From Bugula neritina (Eukaryota > Bryozoa > Gymnolaemata > Cheilostomatida > Bugulidae): a DNA stretch of 64,000 nt. Positions 1-10,870 of the stretch are shown here, piece after piece (position 1 is the stretch's first letter; the number at the start of each line of letters is the position of its first letter). The stretch spans positions 30,241,274 through 30,305,273 of the forward strand of contig OZ037766.1 in the NCBI GenBank assembly GCA_964035545.1. Direction: 5' to 3'. Made by a program: the position numbers and the translations under genes. The notes beneath the pieces are model-generated. The model searched no databases. It was not told where the DNA came from and worked only from the letters and a program-made list of their open reading frames with translations.

Positions 1-780
1 AGATAAAGTTTTACATCATAGATTGATTTCCTGCATGTGAACTAGAGTCTACTTTGTTTCTCATTTATACCTTTGTACAATAGCACCTTCTATCATGGAG
101 CTAAGTCTTTAAGATTTAATTTTACTTTTCCTTACAGCAATTTATATGCCTTAATTTTCAACATGAAGTAAACTCTGGTATAGCGCAGCACTGTATTGTA
201 AGCATTCCAGGGGGTTTTAAATAACATAAATGCTATTTAGGCTGTTCAAAGTTCAAAACTGCATTAAAGAACATTATAAATATACTTGCATATGGCCATT
301 AGCGCATTGTATTGTTTACTATTTACTTATATTTTCATTTTGCTAAAAGTATCATATGTAATGTATATCACATAAGTCATGATCATTCAATAGTTTTTGT
401 TTTAAGTATTTCCGAATAGAGATTATTAAATTATTTTGTAAGTAGAACAATTATAGAAAACTTTTATGATTCTATATTAAAACTTTGTTTTGTTGCAGCT
501 ATATTTAGCAGTTTACTCTCCACTTGTGGTTGCATATATCCCAATAACTATAAAACTGCAATCTCTATACACTTTACAGGTACTTTCATATATAACTTAT
601 TTTATCTATCACGAAGAAGTAATTTTCTATATCAAAATAATAATAAGTTCCAGCAACTAATCTGATATGCACTTCTTATGGAATCAATAAATCAGATTCA
701 CTCAAATTTGTCACTTTTTTTTAAATTATTCTCACTTAAACATTTAAAGTTAAGATGAAGGATTTGCGAGTTTAATTACT
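1..780. other. AT-rich non-coding flank
   Basis: No convincing gene is seen. A 90-base open segment at 500-589 is bounded by an AG acceptor-like and a GT donor-like sequence, but nothing joins to it. The last part runs into the promoter of the first secreted-protein gene. Confidence 0.5.
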
Positions 781-793
781 TTGAGTATCCAGG

Positions 794-800
794 TATAAAA
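794..800 (+). promoter_or_regulatory. TATA box of the 989-1784 gene
   Basis: TATAAAA lies inside a block of about 130 bases that is also found, inverted, upstream of the 18.6-19.7 kb gene. A transcription start near 825 is inferred. A likely non-coding first exon ends at 868 before a GTGAAG donor, and an acceptor AG at 978-979 precedes the ATG at 989. Confidence 0.7.
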
Positions 801-988
801 AGGCCTGATTATAAAAACAGAAACTAGTTTATTGAAAGCGGCAAAGGCACAACATCAAAAATTTTGAGGTGAAGAATGCTTTTCTTGATAACTAGTATAT
901 TTGTAGTTTTCATATTCAAAAATTATTAAATATAACAAACTTGATCTCTACTTTTATATACTTATAAATTTATTTGTAGAAACTGAAG

Positions 989-1784
989 ATGAGAATTTGG
1001 ATGTTGATAGCATTTGTAATGAGTGTAGCAGTTGTATTTGTCTCTTCACAAAACCAAGCAGACTTTTCCTCTGCAGTATCTCTGTGTAAGTAGCTTAACT
1101 ATTTATAATCATATGCTACTTTGGTAAAATTTGTTATTAGATCGCCGTAAAGTGATAGTCAAGCGATTGGTCAAACTTCTAACTTTTTTTTAAGCAAAAG
1201 AAATTAGAAAACAAAATTATCTGAATGTTTTAATTGAAGCTATTTGCTTTGATTTTTCTAGCATTAGCAAATTTTTTTGCTGTTTTGTATTTATTGGCTT
1301 CTTAAAAAAAATATATTCAAAATTATGATTACTAATAAAAATAATATAGTAAACTAAATTTTGATATCTATGATGGAACTGCATTTAGAGGCCAAAAGTT
1401 AATTATATACTTCACATCATTTCTATGACCAAAGTTCGATTTTTCTTTTCAGCATGCCAAGCCTGTCCACGCACTCGTACTCAAGCATGTCTTCAGCGCT
1501 TAGGAGGAGGTAGGGGAGGTAGAGGAGGTAGAGGTGGGAGGAGAGGAAATAGAAGCGGGGGCAGAAGAGGTAAAAGAAGAGAGGGCAGATCTGGAAGGAG
1601 AAGTAGCCAAAGACAACAAAGGAAAGATGGAAGAAGAGCTTATAGAGGAAGAGGTCTTGTGAACAAAGCTCAAATCTGCAATGCAGAAGCAGGAATACTC
1701 TCTAGAATTAAGTCTTCAACAACATTTTCTAAAAATATGTGGGTTAGTAGAGTTATAAATAATACTTCTTACTTAATGTTTTGA
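989..1784 (+). CDS. Secreted Gly/Arg-rich cysteine protein, C-terminally altered family member
   Basis: Two coding exons, 989-1085 and 1453-1784, joined by a 367-bp phase-1 GT-AG intron give about 142 residues. Exon 1 encodes a hydrophobic signal peptide (starts MRIWMLIAF), probably cut after VSS so that the mature protein starts with Gln. Exon 2 opens with Cys34, Cys37 and Cys45 (C-X2-C-X7-C), then about 62 residues dominated by Gly, Arg, Lys and Ser, then Cys108. Seven residues later, where relatives have Cys5, there is Ser. Cys6 and the Thr/Pro tail are missing, and the last ~30 codons read through sequence that matches the non-coding stretch at 6.36 kb. I infer that an internal deletion fused the coding region to downstream DNA. 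The product would be secreted and strongly basic with only four cysteines. It may be a decaying gene. The family is not one I recognise. Confidence 0.7.
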
Positions 1785-2100
1785 TTTATTACAGATTAAA
1801 ATGTATAATCTTTATGGTATAAAAATCTCATGAAAGGTATTATTTCATTCTTACAAAAATTAATGTATCTTTGCTAATAATTAAGCTGTCATTTTTATAG
1901 ATATAGAAATTTAATCAAGGTAGCTAAAAATATATCAAAGAGTGGCTTTGGGATACTATGAGGGTTGAAGCTCTGACAATATGAGTTACTGCGGACAACT
2001 TTTCTATTCTAATTGTTGCTGTATACATTTGAAAACGGAAAAATTTTACAAAAATAAAAACAGGGCAATAACATGCCGTGTACTAATTGAGACAACAAAG
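1700..2100 (+). repeat. Duplicated 3' segment (partner at 6353-6730)
   Basis: The stretch from AGTCTTC through a TTGATTTATTACAGATTAAAA block, and the following ~350 bases, aligns with 6353-6730 with substitutions and small indels. In the first gene it overlaps the end of the coding region; at the second locus it lies 1.5 kb beyond the stop. This places both in one ancestral duplicated unit. An AATAAA at 2053-2058 may be a polyadenylation signal. Confidence 0.65.
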
Positions 2101-2461
2101 TAATTTATGTTTTAGAAATCTACTTTATATATAACTTGTATATACTAAGAGGGTTTTTATTAATTAAAGATTATATGATAAACTATATCAACAAAAAATC
2201 TATCTATCATTTCTCCTTGGAGGTAAAACTTTATTTTTTTCAGATCAAATGAAACAATTAATAATAGTTATCATGCCCTTTTGTAGATCATTTTTACTAC
2301 AATTCCTATATCAATACAGAACTACATATATAAGTACTTCAATTTTTAGATCTGGGTTACTTTAGAATTCAGAAGATAAGACCTTGTCCATTTAAAACAA
2401 AAACATAATTAAGATGACTGACAGTTTTTCGCTGACATAGTAAATCAAAAAAACCTAAAAA

Positions 2462-3110
2462 ATTGCCAATTCACCAATGGATGATGCCGGTGAAACCTTG
2501 AAGTCCACTACATATAGACCATGCTATAAATCTCATGATGGGAACCAATTGGTTGGTACTTGTGGATGCATATACCAAATATCCTTGCATTCATCCCACA
2601 AGTTCTATGTCAACCAAGGCAAAAACAGACTCACTGGGGATAAACTTCACTCATTTTGGATGCCCGCAATACCATAGTCACTGACATTAGACCAAGCTTT
2701 ACATCTGAGGAGTTTAAACATTGTGCAAAGACAGAGGAAATAGATACACCTGAGAAGAGCATATTATTACTATCCTGCTACCAATGGAGCAGCAGAATGA
2801 CTATAGTAGAATCTTTCAAGCAACCACTAACGAACTTTGCACCATTATCTAGAGAAGCCCTGAAGGAATTCTAGATGCAATACAGGAAAAGACCCTATTG
2901 TCTAATGAATTCTCACCGAGCTAAACACATTGTGAACGTCAGATCCGAACGAAACTAGATGCATTACTAACATCACCAGCCCATCTTGATTAAAGAAAAC
3001 AAATGCAAGAAAAAAGGAGGATTAGGAAACTACACAGCTACTGCACTGTAAGCACACATTGCTACGCTCTATAGTGTCTATAATAAAATTCCGAGGAAAA
3101 GGTTAGTTGC
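2462..3110 (+). mobile_element. Degenerate gypsy-type (Ty3-like) LTR retrotransposon integrase remnant
   Basis: Conceptual translation in shifting frames shows pieces of a retroviral-type integrase core: an aspartate-containing stretch followed by FTSEEFKHC near 2690-2725, and a motif around 2800-2820 like the region carrying the third catalytic residue. Stops and frameshifts break it throughout, so it cannot be functional. It sits between the first and second secreted-protein genes. No LTRs were seen. Confidence 0.6.
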
Positions 3111-3429
3111 ATGTGATTGATCTTATGATTTTCTTAAAAAGCTTTTTGGAATAATGAGAAGTATGCTTGTGAGCCGGAAATGTTTAGATAGAAAGCAGCC
3201 ACATTCCATATCTGAACAAGTTTGATTAATTGCTGAAGAAGGAATAGCTATGCTTATCAAAGTTGTACTAAGCTGCAACATCTAATCAGTACTAGTCTAT
3301 TGACCCCATCATTCCCTTGGAATCAATAAATCATACTCACCTGACATATAGCCACAGTTTAAACTTAACGTAATCTTATTCAACCAATTGAAATTGAAAT
3401 TAAAGACCATGAGTGTAAAAAATTTATTG

Positions 3430-3437
3430 CATAAAAA
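3430..3437 (+). promoter_or_regulatory. Degenerate TATA-like element of the 3631-4822 locus
   Basis: CATAAAAA occupies the position of the TATA box in the aligned promoters of the 1 kb and 19 kb genes. The first T of TATA is C here. A probable non-coding exon ends before GTGTGTAAG near 3505, and an acceptor lies just upstream of the ATG at 3631. Confidence 0.45.
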
Positions 3438-3630
3438 CAGTAATAACCAAAGAAACTACATTAGTTTACTGAGAGACGCAAAGCTTTAAAGTCAAAATTT
3501 TTAGGTGTGTAAGTTTTTTTCCTAACGACCATTCTTTTTGTAATTTTTATTTATTCATGGATTTACTAAACTCAAAATTTAAATCCATGGGCTTATACTA
3601 TAATAAATATTTATAGAAACAAAACTCAAG

Positions 3631-4822
3631 ATGAGAGTTTGGATTCTGATAGCATTGATACTGAGCGCAGCAGTAGTGTTGATCTCTTCACAAAACGAAG
3701 CAGGTTTTCCCTCTGGAGTCTCTCTTCGTAAGTTCTTAAGATACACTCCTTCAGACAGAGGTAGTTATATATAGCTCCAAAAACTGGCACAGTAATGTAA
3801 TTGTTATGTTTGTGAACTTTGCTCCTAGATTGCAGTAAAAAAGTTTTTACAATTGGTAAAATATTTAGCTCAATAGACAAATCAAGTTAAAATTAAATTA
3901 TCGTAGTAACTTTACTGATCAGTTATTTATTTTTAATTTTTGCATGACCTCAATTTTTTTTATTTTTTTTTATTTATTAGTTTATTAGTAGAAAACTAGT
4001 TGAAATTACAGCTATTGATAAAATAAATCACTGAATTTTAATACTTATCAGGAAATTATATTTGCATCTTCTCAGAGTATGTATTGAAAAACTACTTTCT
4101 ATTTCAAAAGTTATTCACAAGTCTTAATTTCTATGACATGCGTTTCATTTATTATTTTAGCTTGCCAGGCCTGTTTACGTACTCGTACTCAAGCATGTTT
4201 TCAGCGTTAAGGAGGTGGTAGGGGTGGTAGAGGTCGTAGGGGTGACAGAGGTGTCAGGAGAGGAAATAGAAGAGGGGGCAGGAAAGGTAGAAGAGGGGGT
4301 AGAAAAGGAGAAAGAAGAGGTAGAAGAGGGAGCAGAAGTGATAGAAGAAGAAGTAGCAGGAAAGAAGGAAGGAGAAGTAGAAAAGAGGAAAGGAGAAGTC
4401 TAAAGATCCAAGCTCAGTTCTGCAATGTAGAAGCAGCAACACTTTGTACTAGTCTTTGTCAGCCACCAATTCAAGCACCCACCTTAGCACCAATCACTTC
4501 AGCACCAATCACTTCAGCACCAAACACACCACCACCAATTATGCTACCTTTAATTACACCACCACCAATTACACCAGCTCCTATTACACCAGCACCAATT
4601 GCAGCTGCACCAACCACTGCTGTAATAACCAAACCAACGTTAACCACTGCTGCACCAACTGCAGCTGCTCTAATCCCTTCAGCGTTGTTCATACCAGCAG
4701 TAGTTGTACTACCACCAACCACAACTGTACCAACAACCACAACTGTACGAACAACCACAACTGTACCAACAACCACAACTGTACTAACAACTACGGTAAA
4801 CCCAATGTACCAAGGTAAATGA
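3631..4822 (+). pseudogene. Secreted basic/mucin-like six-cysteine protein with a premature stop
   Basis: Exon 1 (3631-3727) encodes a signal peptide starting MRVWILIAL. Exon 2 (4161-4822) follows a 433-bp phase-1 intron. Exon 2 carries Cys1-3 (C-X2-C-X7-C) and is then interrupted by TAA at 4208-4210, where paralogues have TTA for Leu. After that codon the same frame stays open for 203 codons to TGA at 4820-4822. It contains the Arg/Gly/Lys-rich linker, the C-X7-C-X3-C half and a long Thr/Pro/Ala tail with PTTTTV-type repeats. The normal product would stop at 48 residues with three cysteines. Persistence of the long open frame suggests the nonsense change is recent, is a segregating allele, or is a sequencing error. 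Splicing of exon 1 to another exon 2 is discussed under findings. Confidence 0.75.
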
Positions 4823-5640
4823 AGATAACCTCTGAGTAGAAATTACTTTTTTTTTATAACGTGTATAAAACTAGAACAAAACGTATTGTGGTTATAGAAA
4901 AAATATTTAATACAAATTCCTGTATGTTAATCTTCCATATACACTTTTGTTCAGTAGTTTATATTTAATTTTCTACATGCTCTGTTTAAAATATAACAAT
5001 AATTATAATAAATATGCATATGTGGGTACTTTCATGTGTGCAGTGTGTCCAAGCATTTAAATCTGTTTTTTAAATAAATTCATTTTTTACCCGCAATTAT
5101 AGTCTGTTCAAACTACTAATGAGTAATTTGTCCATGTGTTCACATTGCATCAGTTTTGACTGACCAAGCTTATAGCTGCTTTAAAGGATTATTATTTTAA
5201 CTGATTATAGTTAGTTAAAAATTTAATCTATTCACCAATAAGAGTTCAATAGAGCATATAATCAGTCTGTCTTTACAGTGAGAAATATAAGTTTAGTAGC
5301 CAAATGATCACTATAGCATCATTCACTATTACAACTCAGTCAAACTTAATAGCTTAGTCATATATAATCAAATGTATCATGATTTTTCTAAATCTCAAAA
5401 CATTTAGTTGAACATAATATCATCAGGCTCTTTTACAGAGTTTAGTCAGAAATAATAACATATATTATAGTTCTGTAAAAGTGTATTGTTAAATAATGAT
5501 GGTTTTAGCTTGTGGAACAAATGTAAGAGCTCAGCTAATCATTCTCAGATAACCACCAATAATATATGATATCATCGCCAAACTGAATTTTAAGTGCTAT
5601 AAGCAGTGCTAAAACTACACAGCTGTAGTACAGCATTTTA
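4823..5640. other. Non-coding 3' region
   Basis: AT-rich sequence after the second locus with no supported gene. Confidence 0.5.
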
Positions 5641-5643
5641 TAA

Positions 5644-5831
5644 AATTAGGCTGTCATAAAGCTATTTATTAAATTAGAGATTCATACTTGTTGATGGTAT
5701 CATCTATTTTATTTAGGACGTGTAAAATATGCATCTATAGATGCATATTTTACACGTCTTAAATAAAATAGATAATACCATCAACAAGTATGAATCTCTA
5801 ATTTAATAAATAGCTTTATGACAGCCTAATT
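5644..5831. repeat. 188-bp near-perfect palindrome
   Basis: The two halves are reverse complements about the centre between 5737 and 5738 (GCATCTATAGATGC), with very few mismatches, and would fold into a hairpin with almost no loop. There is no coding capacity. It could be a foldback MITE or a replication-derived inverted duplication. Confidence 0.85.
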
Positions 5832-7970
5832 TTCCTGTATTATAAAATTACGTATTATGATGAAGTAGATACTAATTTTATTTCATTGTTTTGGTGTATT
5901 TACTTAATAACATCATCATTTTTAAAATACAAATATGTCCTGAGATTTTGAGTTTTTTTAAATGATGTGACTTAGTATATAGGACATAAAAAAATACATA
6001 CATATATAACCTCATTATAAAATAGTTTTAATTTTTAGTTTGTTGAACTAACCAACATCAATGCTGCCAATACAGTTCAAATACTTGTGGGGATGCAATA
6101 GTCGTCATATCTGTGTGATAACCACTGACTGAGAGTTTTTTTAAGAAGACTCTGTCACCATTGTGGCGAAATAGTAATTGTGACTAAATGCTCTCCCTAA
6201 AGTCATCAATGCGTGACCATTAATGGTAACTAAACTACTAAATAAGTGTTTACAAATGCAGCAATGTAAATTCTATAGACAACGCAGTTTCACCCTAATA
6301 TAATAATAAATTAGTTTGCTGTCATATTATATATATTTTCTTGGCACAGTCTTCAAAGCCAAGTCTTCTACATTTTCTAAAAATATGTGGCTTGATTAAG
6401 TTATGAATAAAACTTTTTGATTTATTACAGATTAAAAATTATAATATCTTTTGGATTGGCAAACATTATTTAATTTACCAGAAAAACCTCAAAAAGAATT
6501 TTAATTTTATTCTAGTTTGCTAACAAAATGTATCTTTGCTATTAAGATGTTATTTTTATGATTAATAGATAGAACAATCGAAACTTAAAAGCAACTTAAA
6601 ATGTTTAATTTGAAAAAAAATTAGGACTGAGGTTTTATGATAAAATGAATTTTTAGCCAACTTTTCTAACCTATTTGTCGTTGGAAACATTTAAAAACAA
6701 AAAGCTTTTTAGAAAATAACAATAAAATGCAATGAGACAGTAAACTCAGTTAAATTTCCAAAGCTACTCACTTATATATATTAGAATGCTTTTGTATTAT
6801 TTGAAGGTTATGATAGATTAGCAATTAAAGTAGTTGTAGAAGAAGGTATCCAGCTAGTTCAACCAAAGTTTTTCAATGGCAATTGTGAAAAAAAAATTGT
6901 CAGTCATGTGTTGATGTCTTTTTTCACTAAAACCAAATGCATAAACATTTTACTCACTCAGATAGAGCCAATCATGTGCCTGTAAGTTTGTTGGCACAAC
7001 CCGCTTTAGTTACACGAAGCAGGCTAAACCGCCATGTGGAAAATTTGAATCAGTGCCATTTTTCTTATAACACAACTTGTTTCAAGTATTTATGCAAGCT
7101 GGAAAGTGATTTATTATAGAGATTAACAATAAAAAGCACAAAAAGATGAATAAATATTATTATAAACAAATAACAGCAATTTTTGATATGATCTGTCATA
7201 TTGCAACCATACATTTTACATCTTTATAAGAATTCTGGAAACGCTTTAAAATTCCAAGCAGCAATTTTGTATATGATGCTGTTTCTTATTTTCGCTATCA
7301 AATAAAGTTTACTGATTATTTAAAATCTTAAGTTAATTTATTGCACGCTTGTAACTAGACATTTCAGCAAAGTGTAACATCAGAACTTGGCAAACATTTC
7401 TAACGATAATCACCATTCCAAAAACTACAGAACTTCTTTTGAAAAAGTTATCAATTTCAGATGAAGCATGCATGTGGCTAAATTTTTCAATTTGACTTTA
7501 GGAGTTTAGTATACTAAAAACTTTTATATTATAATTGAAAACCAATTGCTAACATGGATTGTGATGTGGGAATATCGAAAATTGCAATATTTTTTTATCT
7601 AAAACAATTGTGAATTTTGTGTCTAGCGCTTAAGGGGGTAAAATTGAGTTTTAATATAACAGTGCTTGCCTGTATACAAGACATATTTTTCACAGTGCTA
7701 ACATAAAAGGTTTTATGAAATGTTAGTTGAAGAAACTCTGAGAATTTTTAAATTTTTATTGAGTCAATAAATTAAATAAATGTCATCAATTGTAGATTTG
7801 ATGAAAGTATTAAGTCTATTTTTAAAGATTTGCCTTATCCACATATTAAAACTCATATGTTAAAAATAATAGTTATTTCAACACTATTTTCAAAATCATC
7901 ACAATGACTTCAGGTTTTACATGCAAAGCTCTTTGAGTAAGCATATATAGCTACATATTAATGTATATAC
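5832..7970. other. Non-coding region with duplicated gene-family 3' segments
   Basis: 6353-6730 matches the 3' part of the first gene. 7260-7590 is the reverse-complement counterpart of 18190-18480, which lies downstream of the minus-strand family gene. Both include the polyadenylation-like string CTATCAAATAAA (AATAAA at 7301-7306; complement of 18456-18461), which also occurs at 10552-10562. This marks the true 3' end of the duplicated gene unit. No gene is seen here. Confidence 0.6.
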
Positions 7971-7973
7971 ATG

Positions 7974-8202
7974 TCACTAATTTTTTAGATTGCAATCCTA
8001 TATTGACTTGTACCTGTGATTATTCAAATGTCACCTGTGAAGTTGTTGTATATTCATACCAGTTGTAACATTTTAAGCTTGACCACAGGTTTTTTAACAT
8101 AGTTAACCATAATCTTTGTAAAGAAAACTCTACAGGTAACATTTGAATAATCACAAATACAAGTCAAATCTAGGATTTCAATCTAAAAACTCAGTAATTC
8201 GT
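7974..8202. repeat. Foldback element with ~60-bp inverted termini
   Basis: 7976-8038 and 8132-8200 are inverted copies (ACTAA...TTTTTAGATTG...AATCC and the reverse) with moderate divergence, separated by ~95 bp. It resembles a short non-autonomous foldback/MITE. No target duplication was established. Confidence 0.6.
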
Positions 8203-8236
8203 ATACTTTATTATGTAGCTATGGTTACTCAAAAAA

Positions 8237-8310
8237 TGCGCGCACACACACACACACACATAACACACACATAACACACACATAACACACACAGACACAA
8301 CACAGACATA
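8237..8310. repeat. AC-rich microsatellite
   Basis: (CA)n followed by imperfect CATAACACACA units. Reading frames through it are artefacts. Confidence 0.85.
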
Positions 8311-8439
8311 ACACAGACATATTATATCTGTCATATATATAAGTGATCAATAAAATGTATGGCAACTGTTGCTGTCTATACATAATTAAAATAAATGCAT
8401 AATCCTCGTTAATACTGAAACCCCATGCCGAATGCAAGT

Positions 8440-9310
8440 TTAAACCCTTTGGTGCTTATAGTTGGTTTAGAAGCAACTGATAATAGACATAATAGGGAAG
8501 TTAGTAGCAGCTGCCCTTAACTGCTTTGTTTAAGATAGTAAGCTTCTAGCATTCCTACAGATTTCCATTATTCTCCTAATACTATCATCAGCAACTACAA
8601 ACAGTGTAGCAGTTCGTGGATGTTAGGAGATTCCTTGGCATGATGTCATATGATTTACATACCATATAACAATGAGCTGCTATGCAGAGCTTTCTGGTAT
8701 GAGTTAGGAGAAGACAACTCCTGGGAGTAAAATTATATCTATGCTTCTAATAAAGTTGATGAAAGTGTTTTTGCTTGTGATTTCGTGCTTTGTTTGACAT
8801 TTACAATCATGCTAGTACACGTATGTTTAATAAGAAGGAGCATTGAGGTTTACTAAGATTTTCTTTTGTTATTCAAATTAGTTAAATGTGTTAAGATATT
8901 TTCAATTATGTGGTACCACTGTTATTGTCTTAAAACTCAAAAAAATCTTTTAGTTTTAGTTTGTGTTGTGAAAGCAAGGACATGAAACGACTGAAAAAAA
9001 GAAAATAGAGCAAAAATTTTCCGATCACAGCGACTGTACACAGATTAAGACATAATGCTCTCACTTTATGGTCAGTAATTGAGTTCTCTATAACCATTCA
9101 AGTCACAGCTAGCATTTTTTAAGGCTCGTGACTCTTAGATAAACTCCTAGAGTCACTTGAGCTCTCTGGTTTAAGCTTACACACCGTTTAAATATGCTTT
9201 AGTAAAACTACAATTTTTTATACTATAACTATTGCGAAGGTGTGGGCCATGGTACTCTGTTCTGTGCTGAGGAAGGGACAAATCCCAAAAACAGCTGCTG
9301 TACACAGATT
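8440..9310. other. Non-coding stretch
   Basis: No gene was found. 9110-9165 holds a short dispersed sequence whose reverse complement recurs at 48385-48425 beside a TA microsatellite. No first exon for the 9.8 kb locus could be found here. Confidence 0.45.
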
Positions 9311-9343
9311 GACACACACACGCGCGCGCGCACACACGCGCGC

Positions 9344-9404
<61 letters not shown>

Positions 9405-9440
9405 CACACACACATGTAGAGTAGAGTAGAGTAGAGTAGA
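9311..9440. repeat. CACG microsatellite followed by GAGTA pentamers
   Basis: Alternating CA/CG then about 15 GCAC tetramers, ending in a short (GTAGA)n run at 9417-9440. Translated Cys/Arg or Ala/His repeats are artefacts. Confidence 0.85.
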
Positions 9441-9765
9441 AAAAAGTTAAACATGAAATTGTAACTTATTTCTCCAATAGTGTGTCACAGCTGCTGATCA
9501 TTTCTTCATTTTTCATACTTTGCGATAACTTAAGGCTAATATGCTAATTAACAGTTAAACTCAAAAATAAAGTTATATTCATCAGGCTATTTGAAAAAAC
9601 TAAAGTCAAAGTGAAAGTAAAGTTGTTTTTAAAATAACAAAATAAGTTTTGATACTGATGACCAAACTTTTTTTTCTCTGAATATTTAGATAGTAAATTT
9701 TAAAATTTCAAAGATTATTTACTGCTTTTCATTGTTATGGCCCAAATTTGATTGTTTTCTTTCAG

Positions 9766-10382
9766 ATTGTCAAGACTGCTTACGTACTCGTAGTCAAGCA
9801 TGTCTTCGCCGTCTAGAAAATAGTAGGAGAGGTAAAAGTAGTAGAAAAGCCAGAAGAAAAGGCAGAAAAAGTATAAAAAAAGGAAGTAGAAGTAGTAGAA
9901 AGAAAGGGGGCAAATCTGCAAGGAGAAATAGCAGAAGACAACAAAAGAGAGATAACAGAAGAGCTAGAAGAAGAGGTCTTGGGAACAGAGCTCAACTCTG
10001 CAATGTAGCAGCAGGACAGCTCTGTGTTACTTTTTGCCAGCCGCCAACCTCAGCTACTACACCATTTCCAATTACTCCAGCACCAATCACCCCAGCACCA
10101 TTCACACCACCCCCATTTATACTACCTGTCATTACACCAGCACTCATTACACCAGCTCCTATTACACCAGCTCCAGTCACTGCTGCACCACCAACTCCCG
10201 CACCAACTTTCACAACAACCTCTGCACTAACCCCAGCACCAACCCCTTCACCAACCCCCGCACCAACCCAAGCCCCAACTCCAGCACCAACCACCACAAC
10301 AACCACCACAACAACCACCACAACAACCACCACAACAACCCCCACAACAACCGCTGCACCTGGTCCAAAGGGAAAAAGATGA
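9766..10382 (+). CDS. Secreted basic/mucin-like six-cysteine protein, second exon only
   Basis: A CAG acceptor at 9763-9765 starts an exon in the same phase as its paralogues. It encodes C-X2-C-X7-C, about 65 Arg/Lys/Ser-rich residues with many paired basic residues, then C-X7-C-X3-C and a tail of about 120 residues made of P-I-T-P-A-P units, A-P-T-P units and a long poly-Thr run. It ends at TGA 10380-10382. The frame is open throughout and all six cysteines are kept. No signal-peptide exon is visible between 4.8 and 9.7 kb, so the locus is either broken at its 5' end, uses the intact exon 1 at 3631-3727, or has an exon I missed. Downstream, a CTATCAAATAAA block gives a likely polyadenylation signal at 10557-10562. 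The Thr-rich tail would be heavily O-glycosylated if secreted. Confidence 0.6.
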
Positions 10383-10870
10383 TAATAAAAAATGTGTTTG
10401 AAACCGTATTATAGCATCTGTGCAGTTGGCTGCATGTATTAAATTATTTTGACCGTTTGATTTCTTTTATGTTTTGCAAATTAACATGTTTTTTCTGAAA
10501 CTATGATGATTTGGAAAATTTTGATGTCTATACTGAATTTGCATTTGTAGCTATCAAATAAATTTTATTGTTTTATTTACAACTGCACAAGCTAAATTAT
10601 ATTCCTTTTTTACTAAAATAGTCATATTCAGAATTCAAAAATTTCACAATTACTTTACACTCTATATAATATATTGTCCAGCCACAATTAATTTCCATGC
10701 ATCTGTATTACGCAGTCTCAAAGCTTTTAGAAGTAAGTTGTATATTCTTTAATTTGCTGCTATATTTTGTGTTGAGCTGCAATAATATAAATTATATTTA
10801 GTTTGTGTAGTATGATTGTACTGATAGAGCACTAGATAGCAGCTGACAACCAACCCCACTAACAATTTAC
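10383..10870 (+). repeat. 3' flank shared with the 40 kb pseudogene
   Basis: This stretch aligns with 40740-41345, including the UTR, the CAAATTAACATGTT block, CCAGCCACAATTAATTTC and the TAGAGCACTA...TAGCAGCT...ACAACCAA end. It shows that the pseudogene at 40.1 kb came from this locus or a close sister by duplication of at least 1.2 kb. Confidence 0.75.

Noticed and set aside
500-589. 90-base in-frame exon at the left edge
   Set aside because: Borders look like splice sites, but the encoded residues are low complexity and there is no partner exon in the window.
8757-8796. Signal-peptide-like start as exon 1 of the 9.8 kb locus
   Set aside because: It encodes a hydrophobic start (MKVFLLVISCFV) but hits TGA after 12 codons with no GT donor in the right phase.
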